DNA of 64,000 bases from Pseudomonas viridiflava (GCA_900596015.1 UVIF01000002.1:496001-560000); one strand, 5' to 3'; counted from the first letter of the stretch, positions 17,889 through 27,906 are shown. A program made the numbers and translations. Notes: generated from the letters alone by a model not told the origin.

Positions 17889-18668
17889 TCACTTCTCGAC
17901 GAAGGCGCGCTCGATCAGGTAGTCACCCGGCTCGCGCATGCGCGGCGAGACGGTCAGGCCGAAGCTGTTGAGCACTTCGCTGGTTTCGTCGAGCATGCTC
18001 GGGCTGCCGCACAGCATGGCACGGTCGTCCTGCGGGTTGATCGGTGGCAGACCGATATCGCTGAACAGCTTGCCGCTGCGCATCAGATCGGTCAGGCGAC
18101 CTTCGTTCTCGAACGGCTCGCGCGTCACGGTGGGGTAGTAGATCAGCTTGTCGCGCAGTGCCTCGCCGAAGAACTCGTTCTGCGGCAGGTGCTCGGTGAT
18201 GAACTCGCGGTAGGCGACCTCGTTCACGTAGCGCACGCCATGGCAAAGAATGACCTTTTCGAAACGCTCGTAGGTTTCCGGGTCCTGGATGACGCTCATG
18301 AAAGGCGCCAGGCCGGTGCCGGTGCTCAGCAGGTACAGGTGCTTGCCCGGCTTGAGGTCATCGAGAACCAACGTGCCGGTGGGCTTCTTGCTGATGATGA
18401 TCTCGTCGCCTTCCTTGAGGTGCTGCAACTGCGAGGTCAGCGGGCCATCGGGGACCTTGATGCTGAAGAACTCCAGATGCTCTTCCCAGTTCGGGCTGGC
18501 GATCGAATAGGCGCGCATAAGCGGGCGGCCAGTGGGCTGTTGCAGGCCGATCATCACGAACTGCCCGTTCTCGAAGCGCAGACCCGGATCGCGGGTGCAC
18601 TTGAAGCTGAACAGGGTGTCGTTCCAGTGATGAACACTGAGTACACGTTCGTGGTTCATGTTGCTCAT
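17889..18668 (-). CDS. fpr: Ferredoxin-NADP+ reductase Fpr
   Basis: A 259-aa FAD flavoenzyme that exchanges electrons between NADPH and ferredoxin or flavodoxin. It helps repair iron-sulfur clusters and buffer redox stress. The FAD-binding motif is RAYSIAS (about residues 53-59), the NADP-binding loop is STGTGLAPFMS, and the C-terminus ends FVEK as in subclass-I bacterial FPRs. In P. putida fpr is activated by the divergent LysR regulator FinR under superoxide stress, and the same divergent layout is present here. Confidence 0.95.
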   Translation of the reverse strand: MSNMNHERVLSVHHWNDTLFSFKCTRDPGLRFENGQFVMIGLQQPTGRPLMRAYSIASPNWEEHLEFFSIKVPDGPLTSQLQHLKEGDEIIISKKPTGTLVLDDLKPGKHLYLLSTGTGLAPFMSVIQDPETYERFEKVILCHGVRYVNEVAYREFITEHLPQNEFFGEALRDKLIYYPTVTREPFENEGRLTDLMRSGKLFSDIGLPPINPQDDRAMLCGSPSMLDETSEVLNSFGLTVSPRMREPGDYLIERAFVEK

Positions 18669-18738
18669 GTACGGGGCTCCTAGAAAAAGCGTACGCCTGA
18701 CAGGGGCGCGATTGCGCAGTAGTTTACGGGGCTCAACA

Positions 18739-18766
18739 ATATCTGTTAAATGGATTATTGAGATAT
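18739..18766. promoter_or_regulatory. Candidate FinR operator in the fpr/finR intergenic region
   Basis: An inverted repeat ATATCT, 16 nt, AGATAT (18739-18744 and 18761-18766) is interleaved with a second one, CAATA (18737-18741) and TATTG (18756-18760). It lies in an AT-rich stretch just upstream of finR. The dyad shape and divergent position fit a LysR-type site. FinR binding here is inferred. Confidence 0.5.
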
Positions 18767-18786
18767 GGGTAATCGGTTATATAGAT

Positions 18787-19713
18787 ATGCGATTCACACT
18801 TCGCCAGTTGCAAGTCTTCGTCGCCGTGGCCCAGCAGGAAAGCGTGTCACGCGCCGCCAACCTGCTGTCGCTGTCGCAGTCGGCGACCAGTACCTCCATC
18901 ACCGAGCTCGAGCGGCAATCGAGCTGTCAGTTGTTCGATCGTGCCGGCAAGCGCCTGAGCCTCAACGCCCTGGGTCATCAACTGCTGCCCCAGGCCGTGG
19001 CCCTGCTCGATCAGGCCAAGGAAATCGAAGACCTGCTCAACGGCAAGTCCGGATTCGGTTCACTCGCCGTGGGCGCGACATTGACCATTGGCAACTATCT
19101 GGCCACCTTGCTGATCGGCCGTTTCATGCAGGTGCATCCCGAAAGCCAAGTCAAGCTGCATGTCCAGAACACCGCGAACATCGTCCAGCAGGTGGCGCAC
19201 TATGAAATCGACCTGGGGCTGATCGAGGGCGATTGCAGCCATCCTGACATCGAGGTGCAACCCTGGGTCGAAGACGAGCTGGTGGTGTTCTGTGCGCCAC
19301 GGCATCCATTGGCTTCGGTGCCCAGTGCCAGCCTGGCGTTGCTGACCCAGGAGGCGTGGATTCTGCGCGAACAGGGCTCGGGCACGCGCCTGACATTCGA
19401 CCAGGCCATGCGTCACCATCGTCTGGCACTCAATATCCGCCTCGAATTGGAACACACCGAAGCGATCAAGCGTGCCGTGGAGTCCGGGCTGGGCATTGGG
19501 TGCATTTCCCGGCTGGCACTGCGCGATGCCTTTCGGCGCGGCAGCCTGGTGCCGGTGCACACGCCTGAGCTGGATCTGGCGCGGCAGTTCTATTTCATTT
19601 GGCACAAACGCAAGTACCAGACCTCGGCCATGCGCGAGTTTCTCGACCTGTGCCGCGCCTTCACCGCCGGCGCGCAGCGCAGTGACGAGATCGTCCTGCC
19701 CGACATCGCCTGA
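18787..19713 (+). CDS. finR: LysR-family regulator FinR
   Basis: A 308-aa LysR-type activator. The winged helix-turn-helix is at residues 1-60 (RQLQVFVAVAQQESVSRAAN ... SQSATSTSITELE), followed by a periplasmic-binding-like effector domain. In P. putida FinR drives fpr in response to paraquat-type stress and is also implicated in sulfur metabolism. The divergent fpr neighbour is the main reason for the name. ATG 18787 is chosen at the start of the LysR domain; longer in-frame starts would read back into the fpr side. Confidence 0.88.
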   Translation: MRFTLRQLQVFVAVAQQESVSRAANLLSLSQSATSTSITELERQSSCQLFDRAGKRLSLNALGHQLLPQAVALLDQAKEIEDLLNGKSGFGSLAVGATLTIGNYLATLLIGRFMQVHPESQVKLHVQNTANIVQQVAHYEIDLGLIEGDCSHPDIEVQPWVEDELVVFCAPRHPLASVPSASLALLTQEAWILREQGSGTRLTFDQAMRHHRLALNIRLELEHTEAIKRAVESGLGIGCISRLALRDAFRRGSLVPVHTPELDLARQFYFIWHKRKYQTSAMREFLDLCRAFTAGAQRSDEIVLPDIA

Positions 19714-19725
19714 GCCAGGCATCGG

Positions 19726-20088
19726 TCAAAGCAGAATCACCGCCCATACCAGCACGATCATGCTCAAGGCAACGAACTGAGCCGCGCTGCCCATGTCCTT
19801 GGCATTCTTCGACAATGGGTGACGCTCCAGCGAGATACGATCGATGGCCGCCTCGATCGCCGAGTTGAGCAATTCAACGATCAACGCCAGCAGGCACACC
19901 GCGATGAGCACCGCGCGCTCCACGCGGCTGACCTGCAACACAAAGCTCAGCGGCACCAGCACGACGTTGAGCAGCACCAACTGGCGAAACGCTGCTTCGC
20001 CCGTGAAGGCTGCACGCAGACCATCGAAGGAGTAACCCGTAGCATTGAGAATACGTTTGAGGCCGGTCTGGCCCTTGAAAGGTGACAT
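19726..20088 (-). CDS. dgkA: Diacylglycerol kinase DgkA
   Basis: A 120-aa integral membrane kinase that phosphorylates diacylglycerol to phosphatidate, recycling the lipid left by membrane-derived glycan or LPS modification. After an amphipathic N-terminus (KGQTGLKRILNATGYSFDGL) come three membrane segments. The catalytic signature VELLNSAIEAAIDR sits in the middle and KDMGSAAQ follows. The start at 20088 is set by homology; a longer frame upstream lacks support and no strong Shine-Dalgarno is seen. The gene ends 12 bp from the end of convergent finR. Confidence 0.95.
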   Translation of the reverse strand: MSPFKGQTGLKRILNATGYSFDGLRAAFTGEAAFRQLVLLNVVLVPLSFVLQVSRVERAVLIAVCLLALIVELLNSAIEAAIDRISLERHPLSKNAKDMGSAAQFVALSMIVLVWAVILL

Positions 20089-20159
20089 GCGCGACGATCC
20101 AGGAAAGGAAGACGGCCGACGATGAAACGTTCGGCGTGAAAAAGGTGTGACGGTGAAGC

Positions 20160-20810
20160 TCAGTTGGCGGAGGTTGACTCCAGTTGTTGCAACAGCAAGG
20201 CAGCCTGGGTACGAGTGCGCACGCCGAGCTTGCGGAAGATCGCCGTGACATGGGCCTTGATGGTGGCTTCGGACACACTCAGCTCGTAGGCGATCTGCTT
20301 GTTCAACAAACCCTCGCACACCATGGTCAGTACCCTAAACTGCTGGGGCGTCAGGCTGGCCAGCCCCTCGCTGGCGGCCTTGGCTTCCGCCGAAACGCTG
20401 ACCGCCTCGAATGCCTGCGGTGGCCACCAGACGTCTCCATCCAGCACATCGCGCACGGCCGCCTGAATGGTCTCGAGCGAACTGGACTTGGGAATGAAGC
20501 CACTGGCGCCGAATTCACGCGAGCGCACCATGACCCAGGCGTCTTCCTGCGCCGAAACCATCACCACGGGTATCTGGGGATACTGGCCGCGCAGCAATAC
20601 CAATCCTGAAAACCCGTAGGCGCCCGGCATATTCAGGTCCAGCAGCACCAGGTCCCAGTCGCCCTTTTCATCGAGGCGCACTTCGAGTTCGGCAATGCTC
20701 GCCACCTCCACCAGACGCACTTCTGCGCCCAGGCCCATGGTCAAGGCTTGACGCAGCGCGCTGCGAAAGAGCGGATGGTCATCGGCGATCAGGATTTCGT
20801 AAGTGGCCAT
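20160..20810 (-). CDS. erdR: LuxR-type response regulator, ErdR/CrbR-like
   Basis: A 216-aa NarL/FixJ response regulator. The receiver domain has the acidic pair D10/D11, the phospho-acceptor D58 in LVLLDLNMPG and the Lys in FIPKSSS. The C-terminal LuxR helix-turn-helix is LTPQQFRVLTMVCEGLLNKQIAYELSVSEATIKAHV (about residues 149-185), quoted here in part as landmarks. In P. aeruginosa the gene beside dgkA (PA3604, erdR) controls ethanol and acetate metabolism with an unlinked kinase. The same adjacency supports the name. No kinase gene is nearby. Confidence 0.8.
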   Translation of the reverse strand: MATYEILIADDHPLFRSALRQALTMGLGAEVRLVEVASIAELEVRLDEKGDWDLVLLDLNMPGAYGFSGLVLLRGQYPQIPVVMVSAQEDAWVMVRSREFGASGFIPKSSSLETIQAAVRDVLDGDVWWPPQAFEAVSVSAEAKAASEGLASLTPQQFRVLTMVCEGLLNKQIAYELSVSEATIKAHVTAIFRKLGVRTRTQAALLLQQLESTSAN

Positions 20811-20934
20811 CGTTCACAGGATTCCAGGAAATGAAGCCGTTCGGACAGTACCCGCCCGATTCGGCGCCAAGAATGCCGACCCCGGCCATGGTGGTCAAGC
20901 GACTCCATGGCCAGAGCCCGCGTCGCCGCCCCGA

Positions 20935-21645
20935 TTATAGATAGTCGGCCAGAAACCGATGCGCCGCATCGGTCTCGTCCACTGGCTCCTGGAATTTCGC
21001 TGCCAGGTAATGCGCACTGAACACATCGAGGTAGGCATCCAGTACGCGCGCCGCCTGCTCGTCACCGGCCAGCTCCAGACACAGCGCCGCCACCTCGGCG
21101 GTGCAGAAGTGATCGTCACGCTTGGAGCGGCGCAAGGTGTAGCGCGACAGTTGGTCAGGTGCCAGGCTCAGCACCGGCAGTGAAGCCAGGTACGGACTCT
21201 TGCGGAACATCTTTCGCGCTTCGGTCCAGGTGGCGTCCAACAGTATGAACAAGGGACGTCGACCGGGCTGCGGCGCGACGCTGCTGGTCACCCGCTGCGG
21301 TTCGACGAACTCTCCGGGAAAGACCAGGTAGGGCTGCCACTGCGGATCCGCCAAAAGTGCCAGCAACCGCGGGTCGACGGCTACCCGCGACCACATGAAG
21401 GCGTGGGTGTCGGCAATCACGTCGGCAATCAGCCAGCCGGTGTTGCTTGGCTTCATGGGCTCCACGTCATGCATCAGCAGGCACATGGCCGACCGTGCGT
21501 CGACGTTGGGACGCCACGCGCACAGGCAGTATTGCGGAATGACCCGGCAACGCGGGCATCGAGTCGCGCGTGAACCGCGTGCGGTAAATGGCTGGGTACT
21601 GCGCGCCAGGCGGTCGGTGCGCAGAAGGGAAACGGCATGGCTCAT
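20935..21645 (-). CDS. tapT: DTW-domain tRNA-uridine aminocarboxypropyltransferase (TapT-like)
   Basis: A 236-aa DTW-domain protein (SPOUT-like fold), the E. coli YfiP/TapT family that installs acp3U at position 47 of tRNA using SAM. A cysteine cluster near the N-terminus (CPRCRVIPQYCLC) probably binds zinc. The signature region is LLDATWTEARKM, in which DATW stands for the DTW motif, followed by SRYTLRRSKRDDHFCTAEV. Domain assignment is strong; the precise position modified is by homology. Confidence 0.88.
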   Translation of the reverse strand: MSHAVSLLRTDRLARSTQPFTARGSRATRCPRCRVIPQYCLCAWRPNVDARSAMCLLMHDVEPMKPSNTGWLIADVIADTHAFMWSRVAVDPRLLALLADPQWQPYLVFPGEFVEPQRVTSSVAPQPGRRPLFILLDATWTEARKMFRKSPYLASLPVLSLAPDQLSRYTLRRSKRDDHFCTAEVAALCLELAGDEQAARVLDAYLDVFSAHYLAAKFQEPVDETDAAHRFLADYL

Positions 21646-21732
21646 TGCGGATCACGGTAGGGTCTGGGGGCGCGGATTCTAACAGAGCTGACCATGACAG
21701 CGATGTCGATGGTGAGCCGACGTGCCGCGCCG

Positions 21733-21738
21733 TATAAT
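21733..21738 (+). promoter_or_regulatory. Candidate -10 box for the QSregVF-type gene
   Basis: A perfect TATAAT lies about 90 nt upstream of the start codon at 21828. The matching -35 (TGGTGA at 21710-21715, 17-nt spacer) is weak. Confidence 0.45.
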
Positions 21739-21827
21739 CGGCTACCCTCAGAGGTGGGTGAACGCCTGCGCCATCGGCGGGTCATACGCCCACTTGTCTT
21801 GCCCGGCTTTTTGCCCAGGAGTGTTTC

Positions 21828-22232
21828 ATGCTGCGCTTTATCGCCCCGTCCCTCGCCTTGCTGCTTGCCTTGCCGCTGGTCGCTCACGCTGCATCGCTGA
21901 AGGAAATGGAGCTGTCGAAAAACCTGCAGAAAGTAGCTCAGCAAAGCAGCGTGGGTACACCGCGCGCAATCAATGAAGACATTCTCGATCAGGGTTTCAC
22001 CGTCGAAGGCAACCAACTGGTCAACCACTTGAGCGTTCGCGAAAGCCAAGCCGAAGAAATGCGCCGCGATCCCAAAACCGTGTACATGCAACTGGGCGCA
22101 AGCGTGTGTCGCAACAAGGGTTTTCGTAATCTGATGGCACAGGGCGCCGTGATGCGCTATGACTTCACCGAGTACAAGACCAATCGCGCCATTGGCAGTC
22201 AGTCCTACACCGCCAAGGATTGCGGCAAGTAA
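21828..22232 (+). CDS. Secreted QSregVF-family protein (PA3611-like)
   Basis: A 134-aa protein with a clear Sec signal peptide (residues 1-21, MLRFIAPSLALLLALPLVAHA, cleavage after AHA). The mature part is small and charged with two cysteines (in SVCRNKGF and KDCGK) that may form a disulfide. It resembles the family described in P. aeruginosa as a quorum-sensing-regulated virulence factor (PA3611). Its function in a putida-group strain is unknown. AGGAG at 21817-21821 supports the start. A hairpin (AGCGGTG/CACCGCT) at 22248-22273 follows the gene without a clear T-run. Confidence 0.85.
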   Translation: MLRFIAPSLALLLALPLVAHAASLKEMELSKNLQKVAQQSSVGTPRAINEDILDQGFTVEGNQLVNHLSVRESQAEEMRRDPKTVYMQLGASVCRNKGFRNLMAQGAVMRYDFTEYKTNRAIGSQSYTAKDCGK

Positions 22233-22292
22233 AACTCAAGGAAACGTAGCGGTGCCACTCGACTAACACCGCTGCTTCACCGAACTAAAGGA

Positions 22293-22760
22293 TCAGTCCA
22301 GATCCTTGCCGCTGAGAAGACGAGAAATCAGCTCCATCGGGTAGCCCCGATAGGCCAGAAAGCGCGTCTGCTGGGCGCGCTCCTTGAGTTCCACGGGAAG
22401 CCTGGCAGCGAACTTGCGTTCCCACAGCTCGCGCAGCTGCAACGCCCAGTCGAATCCGCTTTGACGAAGTGCCTGCTCGACATCGGCGCGCTGCAAACCG
22501 CGCTGGGTCAGGTCTTCGCGTATTCGCGCAGGCCCGTAGCCGGAGTTGGCTCGATAGCGAATGAAGCTTTCCAGATAACGCGCTTCCGACAACAAGCCTT
22601 CGTCGGTCAGACGATCAAGCTCGGTATCGATCATTTCAGGAGAGGCGCCGCGCTGACGCAATTTGCGCGTCAGCTCGACTCGACCATGCTCGCGACGTGC
22701 GAGCAGGTCCATGGCAGACCGTCGCACGGCGACGGGTGTATCCAGTACGACAGGTGGCAT
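22293..22760 (-). CDS. recX: RecA regulator RecX
   Basis: A 155-aa all-helical RecX protein that caps and disassembles RecA filaments and so limits SOS induction and recombination. It shows tandem three-helix repeats ([56 protein letters not shown]). Its start lies 7 bp downstream of the recA stop, so it is cotranscribed with recA, as in other pseudomonads. Confidence 0.94.
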   Translation of the reverse strand: MPPVVLDTPVAVRRSAMDLLARREHGRVELTRKLRQRGASPEMIDTELDRLTDEGLLSEARYLESFIRYRANSGYGPARIREDLTQRGLQRADVEQALRQSGFDWALQLRELWERKFAARLPVELKERAQQTRFLAYRGYPMELISRLLSGKDLD

Positions 22761-22767
22761 GGGCTAA

Positions 22768-23838
22768 TCAGAAGTCAGCTTCTGCTTCAGCCGTGTCGGC
22801 AGCGGGTGCAGTCGCGGCAGATGCCTTGTCTGCTGCCGCCTTATCGGTACCACCGGTCAGCAGTTTGTCGCGGATCTGCTTCTCGAGAGTGGCCTTGATT
22901 TCAGGGTTGTCTTGCAGGAACTTGGCCGAGTTGGCCTTGCCCTGACCGATCTTGCTGCCTTGGTAGCTGTACCAGGCACCCGACTTCTCCAACAGGCCGT
23001 TGGCCACACCCAGGTCGACGATTTCGCCGTTGAGGTAAATGCCCTTGCCGTACAGGATCTGGAATTCAGCCTGACGGAATGGCGGTGCGACCTTGTTCTT
23101 GACGACCTTGACGCGGGTTTCGCTGCCCACTACTTCGTCGCCTTCCTTGACTGCGCCAGTGCGGCGGATGTCCAGGCGAACCGAGGCGTAGAACTTCAGC
23201 GCGTTACCACCAGTAGTGGTTTCCGGGCTGCCGAACATTACGCCGATCTTCATGCGGATCTGGTTGATGAAGATGACCAGGCAGTTGGCGTTCTTGATGT
23301 TACCGGTGATCTTGCGCAATGCCTGCGACATCAGGCGCGCCTGCAGACCCACGTGCATGTCGCCCATCTCGCCTTCGATCTCGGCCTTGGGTACCAGTGC
23401 AGCGACGGAGTCGACGATGATGACGTCAACCGCGTTGGAGCGCACCAGCATATCGGTGATTTCCAGCGCCTGCTCACCGGTGTCCGGCTGCGATACCAAC
23501 AGGTCATCGACGTTGACACCCAGCTTGCCGGCGTATTCGGGATCCAGCGCGTGCTCGGCGTCGACGAAGGCGCAGGTTGCACCTGCCTTCTGGGCCTGGG
23601 CGATGACCGACAGCGTCAACGTGGTTTTACCCGATGATTCCGGGCCGTAGATCTCGACGATCCGGCCTTTTGGCAGACCACCGATACCCAGCGCGATATC
23701 CAGGCCGAGCGAACCGGTAGAGATGGCCGGGATCGCTTGGCGCTCGTGGTCACCCATGCGCATGACAGCGCCTTTACCGAATTGACGTTCGATCTGACCC
23801 AGGGCCGCAGCCAAGGCACGCTTCTTGTTGTCGTCCAT
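22768..23838 (-). CDS. recA: Recombinase RecA
   Basis: A 356-aa DNA-dependent ATPase that forms filaments on single-stranded DNA, catalyses strand exchange and stimulates LexA self-cleavage. The Walker A motif is GPESSGKTT, Walker B is [10 protein letters not shown], and the L2 loop region is [19 protein letters not shown]. The C-terminus is Ala-rich and acidic. The start at 23838 ([19 protein letters not shown]) has GAGGA upstream. A LexA box precedes it. The operon reads pncC, recA, recX. Confidence 0.98.
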   Translation of the reverse strand: MDDNKKRALAAALGQIERQFGKGAVMRMGDHERQAIPAISTGSLGLDIALGIGGLPKGRIVEIYGPESSGKTTLTLSVIAQAQKAGATCAFVDAEHALDPEYAGKLGVNVDDLLVSQPDTGEQALEITDMLVRSNAVDVIIVDSVAALVPKAEIEGEMGDMHVGLQARLMSQALRKITGNIKNANCLVIFINQIRMKIGVMFGSPETTTGGNALKFYASVRLDIRRTGAVKEGDEVVGSETRVKVVKNKVAPPFRQAEFQILYGKGIYLNGEIVDLGVANGLLEKSGAWYSYQGSKIGQGKANSAKFLQDNPEIKATLEKQIRDKLLTGGTDKAAADKASAATAPAADTAEAEADF

Positions 23839-23880
23839 TGAAGTCCTCACGTAATCAATAAGGCCTGACGGCCATAACAC

Positions 23881-23896
23881 CTGTATAAGTAGCCAG
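23881..23896 (-). promoter_or_regulatory. LexA (SOS) box upstream of recA
   Basis: Read on the recA strand the site is CTGGCTACTTATACAG, which keeps the CTG, 10 nt, CAG pattern of the LexA consensus with an AT-rich right half. It lies 43-58 nt before the recA start codon and downstream of the pncC stop, giving recA its own SOS-controlled promoter region. Confidence 0.85.
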
Positions 23897-23923
23897 TATT
23901 ATTCCACACACCTTGCCCCTCGC

Positions 23924-24424
23924 CTACCCCTGAAATGGTTTTTCTCCAGTGGCAAGGTGTAACAAACCCTGCAGGGCAGCCACGACGGTTTGCCGGCGCA
24001 CGGCTTCGCGATCGCCGGCAAACTGCTCGCGTCGACAAAATGTCTGCGCGCCATCGGCCCAGGCCAGCCATACCGTACCGACCGGCTTTTCAGCGGAGCC
24101 GCCGCCGGGGCCGGCAACGCCGCTGACTGCCACCGCAAAGCGAGCCTTGCTGCGCCACTGGGCTCCTTGCACCATGGCTTCGACCACCTCGCGGCTAACC
24201 GCACCGACCTGCTCGAACAGCTCGGCCGGAACTTGCAACTGAGCGGTTTTCTGCGCATTGGAATAAGTGACGTAGCCAGCCTCGAACCAGGCAGAACTGC
24301 CGGCGATGCGAGTGATTGCTTCGGCAATACCGCCGCCCGTACAGGACTCCGCCGTGGTGACTTGGGCGCCCAGGGCAAGCAGGTGCTCGCCGAGGTCGGC
24401 AGAGAGTGAGGTCGAGGCGTCCAT
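23924..24424 (-). CDS. pncC: Nicotinamide-nucleotide amidohydrolase PncC (CinA C-terminal domain)
   Basis: A 166-aa stand-alone CinA C-terminal domain that deamidates nicotinamide mononucleotide to nicotinate mononucleotide, salvaging NMN released by DNA ligase. Signatures are TTAESCTGGGIAEAIT and AVSGVAGPGGGSAEKPVGTVWLA. The N-terminal CinA/COG1058 domain is absent, as is normal for this short form. AGGAG precedes the start. Location next to recA is the classical cinA-recA arrangement. Confidence 0.95.
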   Translation of the reverse strand: MDASTSLSADLGEHLLALGAQVTTAESCTGGGIAEAITRIAGSSAWFEAGYVTYSNAQKTAQLQVPAELFEQVGAVSREVVEAMVQGAQWRSKARFAVAVSGVAGPGGGSAEKPVGTVWLAWADGAQTFCRREQFAGDREAVRRQTVVAALQGLLHLATGEKPFQG

Positions 24425-24629
24425 AACAGCTCCTTGATCAGGCGGCCGATGAGGCTACGCCCTACTGCCATGCCGGTCAAAAGTCGCCATGGCATGCCTG
24501 CGTATGACCGGCCCGAAGGGCAATCGTGCGACCGCTCGGCCGGTGCCAACGTACTACATCGTGAAAAAAATCCCTGTACTATTGGCGCCTGCCTTACGTC
24601 CCCAAGACACCCGCGAGCTAAGTCCTTGA

Positions 24630-27197
24630 ATGTCCGATTTTTCTAACCACACCCCGATGATGCAACAGTACTGGAAGCTGAAGAACCAGCATCCCGACCA
24701 GCTGATGTTCTACCGCATGGGCGACTTCTACGAAATCTTCTACGAGGATGCGAAGAAGGCTGCCAAGTTGCTCGACATCACCCTGACCGCCCGTGGACAG
24801 TCGGCGGGGCAGTCGATCCCCATGTGCGGTATTCCCTACCATGCGGCCGAGGGCTATCTGGCCAAGCTGGTCAAGCTGGGCGAGTCGGTGGTGATCTGCG
24901 AGCAGATCGGCGACCCGGCCACCAGCAAGGGGCCGGTCGATCGGCAGGTGGTACGGATCATCACGCCCGGCACGGTCAGCGACGAAGCGCTGCTCGACGA
25001 GCGCCGCGACAACCTGATCGCGGCCGTGCTGGGCGACGAGCGTTTGTTCGGCCTGGCGGTGCTGGACATCACCAGTGGCAGCTTCATGGTCATGGAGCTT
25101 TCGGGATGGGAAAACCTGCTGGCTGAGCTCGAGCGGATCAACCCGGTCGAACTGCTGATTCCCGATGACTGGCCGCAAGGGTTGCCGGCGGAAAAGCGCA
25201 AGGGCTCGCGCCGCCGCGCGCCTTGGGACTTCGAGCGGGACACTGCGCACAAGAGCCTGTGCCAGCAATTCGCAACCCAGGACCTCAAGGGTTTCGGCTG
25301 CGAGAAGCTGACCCTGGCCATCGGCGCCGCCGGCTGCCTGCTCGGCTACGCCAAGGAAACCCAGCGCACCGCCCTGCCCCATCTGCGCAGCCTGCGTCAC
25401 GAACGCCTGGACGACACGGTGGTGCTGGACGGCGCCACTCGCCGCAACCTGGAGCTGGACACCAACCTGGCCGGCGGACGCGACAACACCCTACAGTCGG
25501 TCATCGACCGCTGCCAGACCGCCATGGGCAGCCGCCTGCTGACCCGCTGGCTCAATCGACCACTGCGTGACCTCAAGGTGTTGCAGGCGCGTCAGGGCTC
25601 CATCGGCTGCCTGCTCGAAGGCTACCGCTTCGAAAGCCTGCAACCGCAGCTCAAGGAAATTGGCGACATCGAGCGGATTCTCGCGCGAATCGGCCTGCGC
25701 AACGCCCGACCGCGGGACCTGGCGCGCCTGCGCGATGCCCTCGCCGCCCTGCCCGAACTGCAAGTGGCGATGGCCGAACTGGAAGCGCCGCATTTGGCGC
25801 AATTGGCGGCCATTGCCGGGACCTACCCGGAACTGGCCGACCTGCTGGCCAAAGCCATCGTCGACAATCCGCCCGCCGTTATCCGCGACGGCGGCGTGTT
25901 AAAAACCGGCTACGACAGCGAACTGGACGAACTGCTCTCGCTGAGCGAGAACGCCGGCCAGTTCCTGATCGACCTGGAAGCCCGGGAAAAAGCCCGTACG
26001 GGCCTGTCCCACCTGAAAGTGGGTTACAACCGCGTCCACGGCTACTTCATCGAACTGCCTAGCAAACAGGCCGAGCAAGCCCCCGCGGATTACATCCGCC
26101 GGCAAACGCTCAAAGGCGCCGAGCGCTTCATCACCCCTGAACTCAAGGCTTTCGAAGACAAGGCGCTGTCGGCCAAAAGCCGTGCCCTGGCCCGTGAGAA
26201 GTCGTTGTACGAAGCGTTGCTGGAAAACCTCATCGGCCATCTGCCGCCACTGCAGGACACCGCCGCGGCGCTGGCTGAACTGGACGTGCTGAGCAACCTC
26301 GCCGAGCGAGCGCTGAACCTGGACCTGAACTGCCCGCGCTTCGTCGACGAGCCGTGCCTGCGTATCAACCAGGGTCGCCACCCGGTGGTGGAACAAGTGC
26401 TCACCACACCCTTCGTGGCCAACGACCTGAGCCTGGACGACAGCACCCGCATGCTGGTGATCACCGGCCCGAACATGGGCGGTAAATCCACTTACATGCG
26501 CCAGACTGCCTTGATCGTGTTGCTGGCACACATCGGCAGCTTCGTACCGGCGGCCGGTTGCGAGTTGTCACTGGTGGACCGTATTTTCACCCGGATCGGC
26601 TCCAGTGACGACCTGGCTGGCGGCCGATCGACGTTCATGGTGGAGATGAGCGAAACCGCCAATATCCTGCACAATGCCACAGAGCGCAGCCTGGTGCTGA
26701 TGGATGAGGTGGGCCGTGGCACCAGCACGTTCGATGGCCTGTCGCTGGCCTGGGCAGCAGCCGAATGCCTGGCCGGACTGCGCGCCTATACGCTCTTCGC
26801 CACCCACTACTTCGAACTGACCGTGCTGCCAGAAAGCCAGCCCCTGGTGGCCAACGTGCACCTGAGCGCCACCGAGCACAACGAGCGCATCGTTTTCCTG
26901 CACCATGTACTGGCCGGCCCTGCAAGCCAGAGCTACGGCTTGGCGGTCGCGCAATTGGCCGGGGTACCGGCCGCAGTCATCCTGCGCGCCAAGGAACACC
27001 TGAGCCGTCTGGAAACCACCAGCCTGCCCCATGAAACCCCAACGCCCACGACCGGCAAGACAGCGAAGCCCCATCAGGCCGACCTGTTCGCCAGCCTGCC
27101 GCACCCGGTGCTGGAACAGATTGCCAAGACCGACATCGACGGACTTACCCCGCGACAAGCGATCGAATTGCTCTATGCACTGAAGAACCGGGTCTAA
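24630..27197 (+). CDS. mutS: DNA mismatch repair ATPase MutS
   Basis: An 855-aa protein that recognises mismatches and small loops and starts methyl-directed repair with MutL. The mismatch-contact F-x-E motif lies in [15 protein letters not shown]. Connector, lever and clamp domains follow. The ATPase has Walker [13 protein letters not shown], signature [14 protein letters not shown] and Walker [22 protein letters not shown] near residue 818 matches a beta-clamp-binding pentapeptide. It is divergent from pncC and followed by fdxA in the same direction. Confidence 0.98.
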   Translation: MSDFSNHTPMMQQYWKLKNQHPDQLMFYRMGDFYEIFYEDAKKAAKLLDITLTARGQSAGQSIPMCGIPYHAAEGYLAKLVKLGESVVICEQIGDPATSKGPVDRQVVRIITPGTVSDEALLDERRDNLIAAVLGDERLFGLAVLDITSGSFMVMELSGWENLLAELERINPVELLIPDDWPQGLPAEKRKGSRRRAPWDFERDTAHKSLCQQFATQDLKGFGCEKLTLAIGAAGCLLGYAKETQRTALPHLRSLRHERLDDTVVLDGATRRNLELDTNLAGGRDNTLQSVIDRCQTAMGSRLLTRWLNRPLRDLKVLQARQGSIGCLLEGYRFESLQPQLKEIGDIERILARIGLRNARPRDLARLRDALAALPELQVAMAELEAPHLAQLAAIAGTYPELADLLAKAIVDNPPAVIRDGGVLKTGYDSELDELLSLSENAGQFLIDLEAREKARTGLSHLKVGYNRVHGYFIELPSKQAEQAPADYIRRQTLKGAERFITPELKAFEDKALSAKSRALAREKSLYEALLENLIGHLPPLQDTAAALAELDVLSNLAERALNLDLNCPRFVDEPCLRINQGRHPVVEQVLTTPFVANDLSLDDSTRMLVITGPNMGGKSTYMRQTALIVLLAHIGSFVPAAGCELSLVDRIFTRIGSSDDLAGGRSTFMVEMSETANILHNATERSLVLMDEVGRGTSTFDGLSLAWAAAECLAGLRAYTLFATHYFELTVLPESQPLVANVHLSATEHNERIVFLHHVLAGPASQSYGLAVAQLAGVPAAVILRAKEHLSRLETTSLPHETPTPTTGKTAKPHQADLFASLPHPVLEQIAKTDIDGLTPRQAIELLYALKNRV

Positions 27198-27335
27198 CGC
27201 TTATTCCTACAAGCTGATAGAATCCCGCGCGGTTTGGGAATGCCAAAGGCTTCTAGCCTGGTCTGCGGCTGACCTGCCCAAACCAAGCGGCCCTGTGAAG
27301 GGCTTCGCTGCCGCCGCCTGAGGAGAGAAATAGAA

Positions 27336-27659
27336 ATGACCTTCGTCGTCACCGACAACTGCATCAAGTGCAAATACACCGACTGCGTGGAAGTCTGTCC
27401 GGTGGACTGCTTCTACGAAGGCCCGAACTTCTTGGTGATTCACCCGGATGAGTGCATCGACTGCGCACTGTGCGAGCCTGAATGCCCGGCGCAAGCCATT
27501 TTCTCCGAAGATGAAGTGCCTGAGGACATGCAGGAGTTCATCCAGCTGAACGTGGACTTGGCCGAAGTCTGGCCAAACATTACCGAGAAGAAGGATGCGC
27601 TGCCCGAAGCCGAAGCGTTCGACGGCATCAAAGGCAAAATCAAGGATCTTGAGCGCTGA
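27336..27659 (+). CDS. fdxA: 7Fe ferredoxin FdxA
   Basis: A 107-aa seven-iron ferredoxin. By comparison with Azotobacter ferredoxin I, C9, C17 and C50 should hold the [3Fe-4S] cluster and C21, C40, C43 and C46 the [4Fe-4S] cluster. C12 and C25 are extra cysteines of the family. The N-terminus [16 protein letters not shown] is diagnostic. GGAG upstream supports the ATG. A TAGAAT box at 27218-27223 could be its -10, although it also sits just after mutS and the two may be partly cotranscribed. Confidence 0.97.
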   Translation: MTFVVTDNCIKCKYTDCVEVCPVDCFYEGPNFLVIHPDECIDCALCEPECPAQAIFSEDEVPEDMQEFIQLNVDLAEVWPNITEKKDALPEAEAFDGIKGKIKDLER

Positions 27660-27767
27660 GTCGCACCTGACCTGTCCCGAGCCAACCCTGTTCGGTCGCG
27701 ACGTCTGCCACTGAGTTGACGTCCGTTCGAGAGGCTATTCGCTCGCTCCGCGCCTCAAAAAAAAGTC

Positions 27768-27900
27768 AAAAAAAAGGGGCGGTAATGAGCCGCCCACCTT
27801 TCCCTGTCCCTTTTATCCCTGTCATCGTCCTGATGAATCGCGTCACTGCGATATCCCTTTTGGGCGCTCGATCCTGAGCACCTGTGTCGTCCCTGAACAC
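27768..27900 (-). ncRNA. rsmZ: Small regulatory RNA RsmZ
   Basis: A gene of about 133 nt for a CsrA/RsmA-sequestering sRNA of the Gac/Rsm cascade. Seven GGA motifs lie on the minus strand. Several are presented in hairpin loops: GTGT/ACAC around AGGGA, GCTC/GAGC around AGGA, and TCATC/GATGA around AGGAC. Others are in single-stranded A/G-rich linkers. The 3' end is a GGGCGG/CCGCCC hairpin (27777-27795) followed by eight T. The location between fdxA and rpoS is the conserved rsmZ locus of pseudomonads. The 5' end is inferred from the promoter. Confidence 0.93.
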
Positions 27901-27906
27901 GCCTTG

